From Streptomyces sp. NBC_01283 (GTDB taxonomy: Bacteria; Actinomycetota; Actinomycetes; Streptomycetales; Streptomycetaceae), in contig NZ_CP108430.1 in assembly GCF_041435335.1 (NCBI RefSeq), forward strand, positions 8,342,001 through 8,406,000: a stretch of DNA of 64,000 nt, read 5' to 3'. The notes under the pieces were generated by a model, which worked only from the letters and a program-made list of their open reading frames with translations, made no database searches and was not told the origin of the DNA. The translations under genes were made by a program, and so were the position numbers. Below are positions 25,661-33,962 of this stretch, piece after piece; within the stretch, counting starts at the first letter, position 1, and every line of letters begins with the position of its first letter.

Positions 25661-26755
25661 ATGCGGGAGCCGAGGGATGTCAGGCGGCAGCGGATACTCG
25701 CCGTCTTGGAGTCGCGTGGCGAGGCGCGGCTGAGTGATCTCGCCGACGATCTCGAGGTCTCGGTGATCACCGTGCGCCGGGACGTCGAAGACCTGGCTCA
25801 GGAGGGCAAGTTGCGGCGCGGGCACGGGGTGGCGCGGTCGGTCGGTCCCGTGGAGCACCACGCCGCGCCCGCCGCACCCGTGGCGAGCGGCGGGGCCGTG
25901 GCGCTGATGGTGCCGGAGCGCCACACCTATCTGTACGAGACGATGCACGGCGCCCGTGGTGTCCTCGGCGAGGCCGGAATGCGCGTCGCCCTGCATATCG
26001 CGCCGCAGGTGGAGGGCGCCGAACGGCCGCTGGTCGAGCGGGTGTTGGCCGACGAGGTGCGGGGTCTGCTCATCGCCCCGCGCTGGCGCACCGAGGCCGA
26101 GGAGGAGGCGGACTACGCCTGGCTCGCGGCTTCGGGCGTGCCCACCGTCCTGATGGAGCGGCGGCCACGCGCGGGCAGTGCGCTGCACGCCATGGACTCG
26201 GTCTGCACCGACCACTGGTACGGCATCCACCTCGCCGTCGACCACCTCGTCCGGCTCGGTCACCGGCGGATCGTCCTGGCCGCGCGCGACGACAGCCCGA
26301 CGGCCCGCGCCCTGCGGGTCGCCTTCGCCGACATCGCCGCGTCGCGGCCCGACGTCGAGGACTGGAGCATCATGCTCAGTGCCGAGGGCGCGGGCCCCGG
26401 CCGGGCGCGCGAGCCGCTGGACCTCGCGGCGCGGCTCCGTGAGCGCGGGGCGACTGCCGCCGTCCTGCACGGTGACGTCGACGCCCTGATGCTCGTCCAG
26501 CAGCTCATGGACCGCGGGGTGCGGGTGCCGCAGGACTGCTCGGTGGTGGCGTACGACGACGTGGTGGCCGCGCTCGGCAGCACTCCGCTGACCGCCGTGT
26601 CCCCGCCGAAGCACGAGGTGGGACGGACGGCGGCCGGGCTTCTGCTGCGCAGGCTCGACGAGTTGGCGGGAGCGGGCGCCGGGCCCGCCCAGCGTGTGCA
26701 GCTGCTGCCGGAGCTCAAGGTCCGCGGGTCCACCACGAACATCAGGATCGTTTGA
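25661..26755 (+). CDS. chimeric regulator: DeoR-type DNA-binding domain fused to a LacI-type sugar sensor
   Basis: The 364-residue protein has a DeoR-type winged helix at the start (RQRILAVLESRGEARLSDLA, then VSVITVRRDVEDL, about residues 8-45), but the rest is a LacI/periplasmic-binding-like domain (GGAVALMVP at about 76, AVDHLVRLGHRRIVL, VVAYDDV and LTAVSPP). LacI proteins normally carry a different helix-turn-helix. It sits directly before the sugar ABC transporter operon and is its probable regulator. ATG 25661 is preceded by GAGGGGG. Confidence 0.9.
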   Translation: MREPRDVRRQRILAVLESRGEARLSDLADDLEVSVITVRRDVEDLAQEGKLRRGHGVARSVGPVEHHAAPAAPVASGGAVALMVPERHTYLYETMHGARGVLGEAGMRVALHIAPQVEGAERPLVERVLADEVRGLLIAPRWRTEAEEEADYAWLAASGVPTVLMERRPRAGSALHAMDSVCTDHWYGIHLAVDHLVRLGHRRIVLAARDDSPTARALRVAFADIAASRPDVEDWSIMLSAEGAGPGRAREPLDLAARLRERGATAAVLHGDVDALMLVQQLMDRGVRVPQDCSVVAYDDVVAALGSTPLTAVSPPKHEVGRTAAGLLLRRLDELAGAGAGPAQRVQLLPELKVRGSTTNIRIV

Positions 26756-26775
26756 CCGCTTCAGTTTCTTTTGAT

Positions 26776-26811
26776 CGGTCTATTGACCGGCACCGTTCAC
26801 GCGATCAGGAT
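26776..26811 (+). promoter_or_regulatory. promoter and operator of the sugar-uptake operon
   Basis: TTGACC (26783-26788), 17 nt, then CAGGAT (26806-26811) fits a vegetative promoter. The inverted repeat CGGTC-TATT-GACCG (26776-26789) covers the -35 element and is a likely operator of the DeoR/LacI chimera encoded just upstream. Confidence 0.5.
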
Positions 26812-26846
26812 TCCCGTGTCCCGAACAAGAACCGCGGGAGGCACCC

Positions 26847-28178
26847 ATGCCTGGTCGACCGAGCCGCCGGTCCCTGCTCGCCGTGACAGCCGCAGTTCCC
26901 ATGGCAGGTGCGCTCAGCGCCTGTTCGGACAGCACGGGCCGTACGTCGAGCAGCAAGGGCGGCACCACACGCATCACCTTCTGGTCCGCACTGCGCGGAA
27001 GCCAGGAAGTGGTCGACGCGTTCAACAAGACCCACGACCGCATCCAGGTCGAGTTCCAGCAGATCCCGTCCGGCGCCATGGGCGGATACGCCAAGCTCAG
27101 CAACGCCGCCCGGGCCGGAAACGCCCCGGACGTGGCCACCATCGAATACCCCCAGGTCCCCGGCTTCGCCATCGACGGCGTTCTCCGGGACATCACCTCA
27201 CTCATCAGCGACCGGCTGCGCGCCAAGCTGCTGCCGCAGGCGCTCGGCCTCACCACCTTCGAGAAGCGGGTCTTCACCGTCCCGCTCGACGTGGAGCCGA
27301 TGGTGCTGCACTACCGTGCCGACCTGTTCGACCGGTACGGCATCCAAGTCCCGCGCACCTGGGACGAGTTCACCGACGCCGCCCGCACCGTACGGGACAA
27401 GGCGGGCGACCGGCGCATCGCGGTCTTCCCCACCGACGGCGGCACCCAGTTCGCCGCGTGGGCGTGGCAGGCGGGCGCCCAGTGGTTCGACACCCGCGAC
27501 AACGCCTGGAACGTCTCGCTGACGGACCGTCCGACCCGGAAGGTCGCGGCGTACTGGCAGCGGCTCATCGACGACGACCTCCTCTTCGTCAACGCCACCG
27601 AGAGCAGGCACTACGACTCGCAGCTCAGTGAGGGCCTGGCCCTCGCCCGGCTCAGCGGAGCCTGGGACGCGGGCTCGCAGATGAACGCGCGACCGGCCCA
27701 GAAGGGCCAGTGGGCCATCGCCCCGCTCCCGCAGTGGGACCCCGACGCCCCGGTCGTCGGCACTCACGGCGGCTCCACGTTCGCCGTCACCAAGGACAGC
27801 GAACACCCCGAGGCCGCCATGGAGTTCATCGAATGGCAGGTCTCGCACCCCGAGGCCCTGCGCGCCCGCCTCTCCAGCGGCACCAGCAGCCAGTACCCGG
27901 CCGTCCCCGACCTGGTCGCCGTGGGCCGCAGGGCCTTCGACCGCTCCTACTACTCGGGCCAGGACATCTACGGCCTCTTCGAGCAGCAGGCCGAGACGAT
28001 CCGTGACGGCTGGGTCTGGGGCCCGCGGATGACCGCCACCCAGCGGGTGATGCAGGACGGCTTCGCCCGCGCCGGCGGCGGCAAGGGCTCGCTCATCGAC
28101 GCCGTGCACGCCGCGCACGACGGAACGATGCCGGACCTCAAGGCTCTTGGCCTCTCCATCACCGAGCACAGCACATGA
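26847..28178 (+). CDS. sugar ABC transporter substrate-binding lipoprotein
   Basis: The 443-residue protein has a lipoprotein signal peptide with lipobox LSAC (C26) and an RR pair near the start. The rest is a family-1 solute-binding protein (ITFWSALRGSQEVVDAFNK and GTHGGSTFAV). It captures an oligosaccharide outside the membrane and delivers it to the two permeases that follow. The ATG is preceded by GGGAGG. The sugar is unknown; the DUF2264 gene downstream points to a plant or microbial uronic or rhamnose-type glycan. Confidence 0.93.
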   Translation: MPGRPSRRSLLAVTAAVPMAGALSACSDSTGRTSSSKGGTTRITFWSALRGSQEVVDAFNKTHDRIQVEFQQIPSGAMGGYAKLSNAARAGNAPDVATIEYPQVPGFAIDGVLRDITSLISDRLRAKLLPQALGLTTFEKRVFTVPLDVEPMVLHYRADLFDRYGIQVPRTWDEFTDAARTVRDKAGDRRIAVFPTDGGTQFAAWAWQAGAQWFDTRDNAWNVSLTDRPTRKVAAYWQRLIDDDLLFVNATESRHYDSQLSEGLALARLSGAWDAGSQMNARPAQKGQWAIAPLPQWDPDAPVVGTHGGSTFAVTKDSEHPEAAMEFIEWQVSHPEALRARLSSGTSSQYPAVPDLVAVGRRAFDRSYYSGQDIYGLFEQQAETIRDGWVWGPRMTATQRVMQDGFARAGGGKGSLIDAVHAAHDGTMPDLKALGLSITEHST

Positions 28179-28260
28179 TCGGCCCGGCCGCCCCGGCGCG
28201 ACCGAAACACCCGTACGCCGATGAGTACCCGAGCACCAGCAGAGAGGCAGGTGACCCCCG

Positions 28261-29232
28261 ATGACCACGACCGCGCCCCCGGCCCGCGCCACCCGCACCG
28301 CCGACGCTCCCGTCCCCGCCCGCGGCGGCCGCACGCGGGCGCGACGCCGTGAACACATGGCGTGCGGTGTCCTGATGACCCCCTTCCTGGTCCTGCTGGT
28401 GACGGTCTTCCTGATTCCCGTCGGCACCGCGGTCTGGCTGAGCTTCTTCAGCGACGACCAGCCGGGCCTCGGCTTCGGCCCGGAACGCACGGTCTTCGTG
28501 GGCCTGCGCAGCTACACGGCCGTCCTCACCGACCCGACCTTCCTCGGCAGCCTCGGCCTGGTCGCCCTCTACTGCCTGATCTACATCCCCCTGATGGTGA
28601 TCGGCGCACTCTCCCTCGCCCTGCTGCTCGACTCGGGCGTCGTACGGCTGCGCGCCTGGGCCCAGTTGGGGCTCTTCCTGCCGCACGCGGTGCCCGGCAT
28701 CATCGCGGCCCTCATCTGGCTGTACCTCTACACGCCGGGACTCAGCCCGGTCGTCGACGTGCTCTCCAAGGGCGACATCCACATCGACTTCCTCGGGGTG
28801 AACACCGTGCTCCCGTCGATCGTGAACATCGCCCTGTGGAGCAACCTCGGCTACAACGTGGTCATCTTCTACGCCGCCCTGCAGGCCGTGCCCCGCGAAG
28901 TGATCGAGGCAGCCGTGGTCGATGGCGCCGGAGCGGTGCGCACCGCACTCCAGGTCAAGGCACCCCTGGTGCGCTCCTCGATCGTCATGGTCGCCATGTT
29001 CACCCTGATCTGGGCGATGCAGCTGTTCACCGAACCGATGCTGCTCAGCCAGTCGTCCCCGATGATCAACTCGCGCTTCTCGCCCAGCATGTACATCTAC
29101 GACGCGGCCTTCACCCGCAACAACTACGGCCTCGCCGCCGCTGCCTCGGTGATCCTGCTCCTGTGCACGGTCGCCCTGTCGTACGGCGTCACCCGCTGGA
29201 CCAACCGCTCCCAGAAGGAGGCCGCACGATGA
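28261..29232 (+). CDS. sugar ABC transporter permease (MalF-like)
   Basis: The 323-residue protein has six to seven membrane helices and the EAA loop (EAAVVDGAGAVRTALQVKAPLVR, seen in parts near residue 220) that contacts the ATPase. It is the first of two permeases; the second starts within its stop codon (ATGA). No ATPase gene is in the operon, so a shared ATPase such as MsiK is presumably used, as is usual for Streptomyces sugar importers. Confidence 0.93.
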   Translation: MTTTAPPARATRTADAPVPARGGRTRARRREHMACGVLMTPFLVLLVTVFLIPVGTAVWLSFFSDDQPGLGFGPERTVFVGLRSYTAVLTDPTFLGSLGLVALYCLIYIPLMVIGALSLALLLDSGVVRLRAWAQLGLFLPHAVPGIIAALIWLYLYTPGLSPVVDVLSKGDIHIDFLGVNTVLPSIVNIALWSNLGYNVVIFYAALQAVPREVIEAAVVDGAGAVRTALQVKAPLVRSSIVMVAMFTLIWAMQLFTEPMLLSQSSPMINSRFSPSMYIYDAAFTRNNYGLAAAASVILLLCTVALSYGVTRWTNRSQKEAAR

Positions 29233-30092
29233 GCGCCGACACCCTCACCGCGCACCGCCCCCGCCTCCTGGGCCGCACCGTCGTCAACACCGTGGTCGGC
29301 ATCGCGGTGCTCTACACCCTGCTGCCCGTCCTGTGGCTGGTGCTCGCCGCCTCCAAGAACCGCGACGCGCTGTTCAGCAGCGACTTCTTCTCGCTGGCCG
29401 ACTTCTCCTTCGTGCGGAACCTGCAGGACCTGTTCACGACGGACGGCGGTCTCTACGGCCGCTGGTACACCAACAGCCTGCTCTACGCCGTCCTGGGCGC
29501 CGCGATCAGCGCACTGGTGAGTGTCGCCTGCGGCTACGCCTTCGACAAGTACCGCTTCCCGCACAAGGAGAAGGCCTTCGGCCTGGTGCTCGCGGCGGTG
29601 ATGGTGCCGCAGACGGTGCTCGCGCTGCCGCTCTACCTGATGGCATCGGCCACGGGCGTCGTCGACACCTTCTGGGCGGTGTTCATCCCGGTCCTCTTCA
29701 ACCCGTTCGGCGTCTATCTGGGGCGGATCTTCAGCCAGGGATACGTGCCCGACGAGGTTCTCGAAGCCGCCCGGGTGGACGGTGCGGGGGAGCTCACCAC
29801 CTATGTGCGCGTCTCCCTGCGGATGCTGGGCCCCGGCCTGGTCACGGTGTTCCTCTTCCAGCTCACCGCCATCTGGAACAACTTCTTCCTGCCGATGGTG
29901 ATGCTTTCGGACGAGAAGCTGTACCCGGTGAGCCTCGGCCTCTACACGTGGAACAGTTCGGCCACCGTCTCGCCCGAGTACTACCCCGTGGTGATCATGG
30001 GATCGCTCCTCGCGGTGCTGCCGCTGATCCTCGCCTTCGTGCTGCTGCAGCGCTTCTGGAAGTCGGGTCTCACGGCCGGCTCGGTCAAGTGA
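29229..30092 (+). CDS. sugar ABC transporter permease (MalG-like)
   Basis: The 287-residue protein has six membrane helices and the EAA motif EAARVDGAGELTTYVRVSLR (about residue 180). Its ATG overlaps the stop codon of the first permease by ATGA, so both are made in equal amounts. It is followed after 41 nt by the dehydrogenase gene. Confidence 0.93.
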   Translation: MSADTLTAHRPRLLGRTVVNTVVGIAVLYTLLPVLWLVLAASKNRDALFSSDFFSLADFSFVRNLQDLFTTDGGLYGRWYTNSLLYAVLGAAISALVSVACGYAFDKYRFPHKEKAFGLVLAAVMVPQTVLALPLYLMASATGVVDTFWAVFIPVLFNPFGVYLGRIFSQGYVPDEVLEAARVDGAGELTTYVRVSLRMLGPGLVTVFLFQLTAIWNNFFLPMVMLSDEKLYPVSLGLYTWNSSATVSPEYYPVVIMGSLLAVLPLILAFVLLQRFWKSGLTAGSVK

Positions 30093-30133
30093 GCCGTGTG
30101 CACGATGTGGACCATGTGAAAGGGAATGTGTTG

Positions 30134-31150
30134 ATGAACGGCACCCACCGTCCGCGCGCGGCGCTCGCCATGGCCCGGGACGCGGCGCGGGCCGTGCTCG
30201 GCCCCGATGCCCTGGCCGCACTCGGCCAGGTCTGCGATCTGGCGCCGGACACCGTCCTGGACGACTTCACCACCGAAGAGGCGCGCTCCGTGCTCCGCGA
30301 CGTGGAGGTCCTGGTCACCGGCTGGGGCTGTCCGCCGCTGGGCGCCGCCGCGCTCGCGGCGGCGCCCCGGCTGCGGGCCGTCGTCCACACCGCGGGGTCG
30401 GTACGCGGCCACATCACCGAGGAGTGCTGGGACCGGGGCATCGAGGTGTCGTCGGCGGCGGCGGCCAACGCCCTGCCCGTCGCCGAGTACACCGTCGCCA
30501 TGATCCTGCTCAGCGGGAAGCACGTCATGGAGCGGGCGCGGGAGTTCAAGGCCACCCGGCGCCGCGACGCATGGCTCGGCCTGTCGCACGGCGTGGGCAA
30601 CTACGGCCGAACGGTCGGCATCCTCTCCGCCTCGATGATCGGCCGCCGCGTCATCGAACTCCTCCGCCCGTACGACTTCCAGGTCCTGCTGCACGACCCG
30701 TACGTCTCCGACGGGGAGGCCCTGGAGCTCGGGGTACGCCCGGTCGGCATCGGGGAGCTGTTCGCGGACAGCGACGTCGTCAGCGTCCACACCCCGCTGC
30801 TGCCCGCCACCCGCGGCCTGGTCGGCCGTGAGCTGATCGCCGCGATGCGCCACGAGGCGGTGCTCATCAACACGGCCCGCGGCGCGGTGCTCGACCAGGA
30901 CGCCCTCACCGAAGCCGCGCTGGCCGGGCGCGTCCGCGCCGTCCTCGATGTCACCGACCCCGAAGTCCTGCCTTCCGAGCACCCGTTGTGGGAGTGCGAC
31001 CACGTCATGATCACCCCCCACCTGGCGGGTTCGCAGGGCAACGAGTGGGGGCGCCTCGCCGATCTCGCCGTCACCGAGCTCGGCCGCTGGGCCGCGGGCG
31101 ACGGTTTCGCCCATGCCGTACGACGCGAAAGGCTGGCCTACCTCGCATGA
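30134..31150 (+). CDS. D-2-hydroxyacid dehydrogenase (NAD-dependent)
   Basis: The 338-residue protein belongs to the D-isomer-specific 2-hydroxyacid dehydrogenases: an NAD-binding region (GRTVGILSASMIGRRV, where the usual GxGxxG is changed to SASMIG), NTARGAVLD, and the catalytic histidine in TPHLAGS. ATG 30134 follows AAAGGGA. It lies between a sugar transporter and a DUF2264 protein in one operon and probably acts on a sugar-derived acid. The altered glycine motif means its cofactor use should not be assumed. Confidence 0.88.
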   Translation: MNGTHRPRAALAMARDAARAVLGPDALAALGQVCDLAPDTVLDDFTTEEARSVLRDVEVLVTGWGCPPLGAAALAAAPRLRAVVHTAGSVRGHITEECWDRGIEVSSAAAANALPVAEYTVAMILLSGKHVMERAREFKATRRRDAWLGLSHGVGNYGRTVGILSASMIGRRVIELLRPYDFQVLLHDPYVSDGEALELGVRPVGIGELFADSDVVSVHTPLLPATRGLVGRELIAAMRHEAVLINTARGAVLDQDALTEAALAGRVRAVLDVTDPEVLPSEHPLWECDHVMITPHLAGSQGNEWGRLADLAVTELGRWAAGDGFAHAVRRERLAYLA

Positions 31151-33048
31151 GCATCCCCGGACCGTCCGGAATACCCGGACTGCCTCAAGACGACCGGGAG
31201 TTGAGCCCCCATACCGGTTATACGCGCGAGCACTGGGAGGCCGTCGCCGACGGCCTTCTGAGCGCCGCCTGGAAGTGGGCGACACCCCGCGGCGCCCTGC
31301 TCGACCTGCCGGGCCGCCCCTCCGCGTCCGGCGTGCGCTCGGACGGCCTGGAGGGATACGCCCGCACCTTCCTCGCCGCCGCGTTCCGCGTGGCGGGCGC
31401 CGAGGGCAAGGACCCGCACGGCTGGCTCGACCGGTACGCGTCGGGGCTCGCCGCGGGCACCCGTACGCCCGGCCGCGACGACGCCGAGTCCTGGCCGGTG
31501 ATCCTCGACCACCAGGTCCAGGGCCAGCCGATGGTCGAGTCCGCGTCCGTCGCCCTCGGCCTGCGGCTGACCCGCCCCTGGCTGTGGGACCGGCTCGACA
31601 CCGACGTACAGGACCGGGCGGAGGAGTGGCTGCGCGGAGCGATACGCCATGTCCCCGCACCCAACAACTGGTACCTCTTCCCCTACACCGTGGCCGGGTT
31701 CCTGGAGTCGGTGGGGCGCGGTGACGCGGAGACGGCCAGGGTGCGCGAGCGGGCACTCGGGCTTCTGGAGACCTGGTACCGCGGCCAGGGCTGGTACGCC
31801 GACGGAGACGGCCGCGCCTTCGACCACTACAACGGCTGGGCACTGCACCTGTACCCGACGCTGGACGCCCAACTGGCCTCTGATAAAGACCAGTTGGCTA
31901 CCCACGGCGCCCGCCTCCACACACACCTGGAGAGCTTCGGGCTCCTCTTCGGCGCCGACGGCGCCCCGATCCACTTCGGCCGCTCCCTGACCTACCGCTT
32001 CGCCGCGGGCGCCTCCGTGGCCCTCGGTGCGCTCACCGGCCACACGCCCCTGACACCCGGTGCCTCGCGACGGCTCCTCAGCGGCTCCCTGCGCTACTTC
32101 CTCGACCGCGGCTCCGTCGGCGCCGACGGTCTGCTGAGCCTCGGCTGGCACGGCCCGCACGACGCGACCCTCCAGTCCTACTCCGGTCCCGCCTCGCCGT
32201 ACTGGGCGTCGAAGGCGTTCGTCGGCCTCCTGGCACCGGCCGGCCACCCGCTGTGGACCGCCACGGAGGAACCCGCCCCCAGCGAGGGCGGCGACACGGT
32301 CCTCGCACTGCCCGCACCCGGCCTCCTCGTACAGAGCACCCGCGCCGACGGGATCGTACGGCTGCACAACCACGGCAGTGACCACGCGCGCCCGCACGAG
32401 GCCGAGTCGGCGGCCCACGAGGATCCGCTCTACGCCCGCCACGCCTACTCCACACGGACCGGCCCCACGGCACCCGGCAATACCCCGGACAACCACTTCG
32501 CGGTGGAGGTGGCGGGAGTCCGCAGCGCCCGCACCCGCATCCAGCCGCTGGGCGCCGGGCAGGGCGACGGCTGGGGCTGGGCCGCGTCCCGGCACACCCC
32601 CGCCTTCGTGAGCGGCCCGCCCATGGTGCCGGGGCTGTCCGTGGAGAGCGTCACCGTGGTCAAGGGGCGCCACGAACTGCGCGCGCACCGCGTCGTCGGC
32701 GCACCGCCCGGCGCCCGCGTCACGCACACGGGCTGGGCGACGGGCCCCGAGGAGCCCCTGCTCTCCGCGCTCCACCCGTTGCACGGCTGGACGGGCCAGG
32801 ACGAACTGCGTGCACCCCAGGGCACGGCCTTCACCCGGTGGGCCCGCCTGCCGCGCCTCACGGCCGATGCGCAGGGCACGGCCGTGTACGCGTCCCTGGC
32901 CATGCTCACCGCGGCTCCGGAACCCGAGCCGCTGGCGGACGCGGCCACAGTGGTGAACGCGACGGAGGACACCGTGCAGGTGAGGTGGGCGGACGACGGC
33001 TCCCTGACCCGGATCACCTTCGCCCCGCCGGCCGTCGAGCACGGCTGA
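31147..33048 (+). CDS. DUF2264-domain protein (glycan-degradation enzyme type)
   Basis: The 633-residue protein has no signal peptide. It matches the DUF2264 family, a helical (alpha/alpha) barrel N-terminal part (tryptophan-rich: NNWYLFPYTVAGF, FDHYNGWALHLY) with a beta-rich C-terminal part, distantly like unsaturated glucuronyl and rhamnogalacturonyl hydrolases. Its ATG overlaps the dehydrogenase stop, so it is the last gene of the uptake operon. I infer that it cleaves the imported oligosaccharide in the cytoplasm. The reaction is not known. Confidence 0.88.
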   Translation: MSIPGPSGIPGLPQDDRELSPHTGYTREHWEAVADGLLSAAWKWATPRGALLDLPGRPSASGVRSDGLEGYARTFLAAAFRVAGAEGKDPHGWLDRYASGLAAGTRTPGRDDAESWPVILDHQVQGQPMVESASVALGLRLTRPWLWDRLDTDVQDRAEEWLRGAIRHVPAPNNWYLFPYTVAGFLESVGRGDAETARVRERALGLLETWYRGQGWYADGDGRAFDHYNGWALHLYPTLDAQLASDKDQLATHGARLHTHLESFGLLFGADGAPIHFGRSLTYRFAAGASVALGALTGHTPLTPGASRRLLSGSLRYFLDRGSVGADGLLSLGWHGPHDATLQSYSGPASPYWASKAFVGLLAPAGHPLWTATEEPAPSEGGDTVLALPAPGLLVQSTRADGIVRLHNHGSDHARPHEAESAAHEDPLYARHAYSTRTGPTAPGNTPDNHFAVEVAGVRSARTRIQPLGAGQGDGWGWAASRHTPAFVSGPPMVPGLSVESVTVVKGRHELRAHRVVGAPPGARVTHTGWATGPEEPLLSALHPLHGWTGQDELRAPQGTAFTRWARLPRLTADAQGTAVYASLAMLTAAPEPEPLADAATVVNATEDTVQVRWADDGSLTRITFAPPAVEHG

Positions 33049-33058
33049 TCGTCGGGCA

Positions 33059-33094
33059 CGGCCGATGCGGAGAGCGCGGCCGATGCGGAGGGCG
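33059..33094. repeat. two 18-bp direct repeats after the DUF2264 gene
   Basis: CGGCCGATGCGGAGAGCG (33059-33076) is followed directly by a copy with one change (33077-33094). It lies between the DUF2264 stop and the TipA-like promoter. Confidence 0.7.
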
Positions 33095-33119
33095 CGGCTG
33101 AGCGGCGAACCCGGGTGAC

Positions 33120-33150
33120 TTGACCCTCACGCCACGTCAGGCCGCAGGCT
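33120..33150 (+). promoter_or_regulatory. MerR-type promoter with 19-bp spacer and central dyad
   Basis: TTGACC (33120-33125) and CAGGCT (33145-33150) are 19 bp apart, the long spacing used by MerR activators. The spacer holds CCTCACG-CCA-CGTCAGG (33125-33141), an almost perfect dyad that differs at two positions from the dyad I recall in the tipA promoter. The regulator gene starts at 33174, so control is autogenous. Confidence 0.65.
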
Positions 33151-33173
33151 GTACGCGACGAAAGGCGAGGTCC

Positions 33174-33962
33174 ATGAGTTACACGGTGGGGCAGGTCTCC
33201 GGGTTCGCGGGGGTCACCGTCCGCACGCTGCATCACTACGACCGGTCCGGGCTGCTCGTGCCCAGCGAGCGGAGCCCGGGAGGGTACCGCCTGTACGGTG
33301 AGGCCGACCTGGCCCGCCTCCAGCAGATCCTCTTCTACCGCGAACTCGGCTTCGCCCTGGAGGAGATCGCGGAGATCGTCGAGGACCCGCAGGCCAACGC
33401 GCTCGACCAGCTACGGGCCCGGCACAAGGCGCTGGTGGAGCAGATCGGCAAGCTGGGACGCCTGGTGGAAGTGGCCGAGCGGGCCATGGAGGTGCAGCAG
33501 ACCGGCGTGCCGCTCGGCCCCCAGGAGCGGTTCGAGGTGTTCGGCGAGATCACCTTCGACCTGAGCTACGCCACCGAGGCCGGGCTCAAGTGGGAGAACA
33601 GCGCGGGACACCGGGAAGCGATGAGCCGCGCCGCCGCCCACTCCAAGGAGGACTGGGCCCGGATCATGGGCGAGGCGGCGGCCTGGCGGACCGACCTCAT
33701 CAAGGCCTTCGCCGAGGGCGAGCCCGCCGGGGGGAAGCGGGCCATGGCCCTCGCCGAGGAACACCGCCTGCACATCAGCCGCTGGTTCACACCCTGCCCA
33801 CCCGCCATGCACCTGCGCATCGCCGCCGACTACGCGGCAGACCCCCGCGCCTACGCCCTCGTCATCCCCCCTTCGGAGCAGCTCCCCGGCCTGGCCGAGT
33901 TCCTGCATGCGGCGATACGGGCCAACGCGGGGCAGGTCGCGGACGGGGTGGAGGAGCGATGA
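33174..33962 (+). CDS. MerR-family TipA-like regulator with TipAS antibiotic-binding domain
   Basis: The 262-residue protein has a MerR winged helix (VSGFAGVTVRTLHHYDRSGLL, about 8-28), a coiled coil (about 75-110), and a TipAS domain (about 130-255: WARIMGEAAAW and ISRWFTPCPPAMHLRIAADY in short form). TipAS binds thiopeptides and other cyclic drugs, which switches on the promoter. The cysteine in FTPCPP matches the drug-bonding residue. It is translationally coupled (ATGA) to a glycosyltransferase gene. Confidence 0.92.
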   Translation: MSYTVGQVSGFAGVTVRTLHHYDRSGLLVPSERSPGGYRLYGEADLARLQQILFYRELGFALEEIAEIVEDPQANALDQLRARHKALVEQIGKLGRLVEVAERAMEVQQTGVPLGPQERFEVFGEITFDLSYATEAGLKWENSAGHREAMSRAAAHSKEDWARIMGEAAAWRTDLIKAFAEGEPAGGKRAMALAEEHRLHISRWFTPCPPAMHLRIAADYAADPRAYALVIPPSEQLPGLAEFLHAAIRANAGQVADGVEER

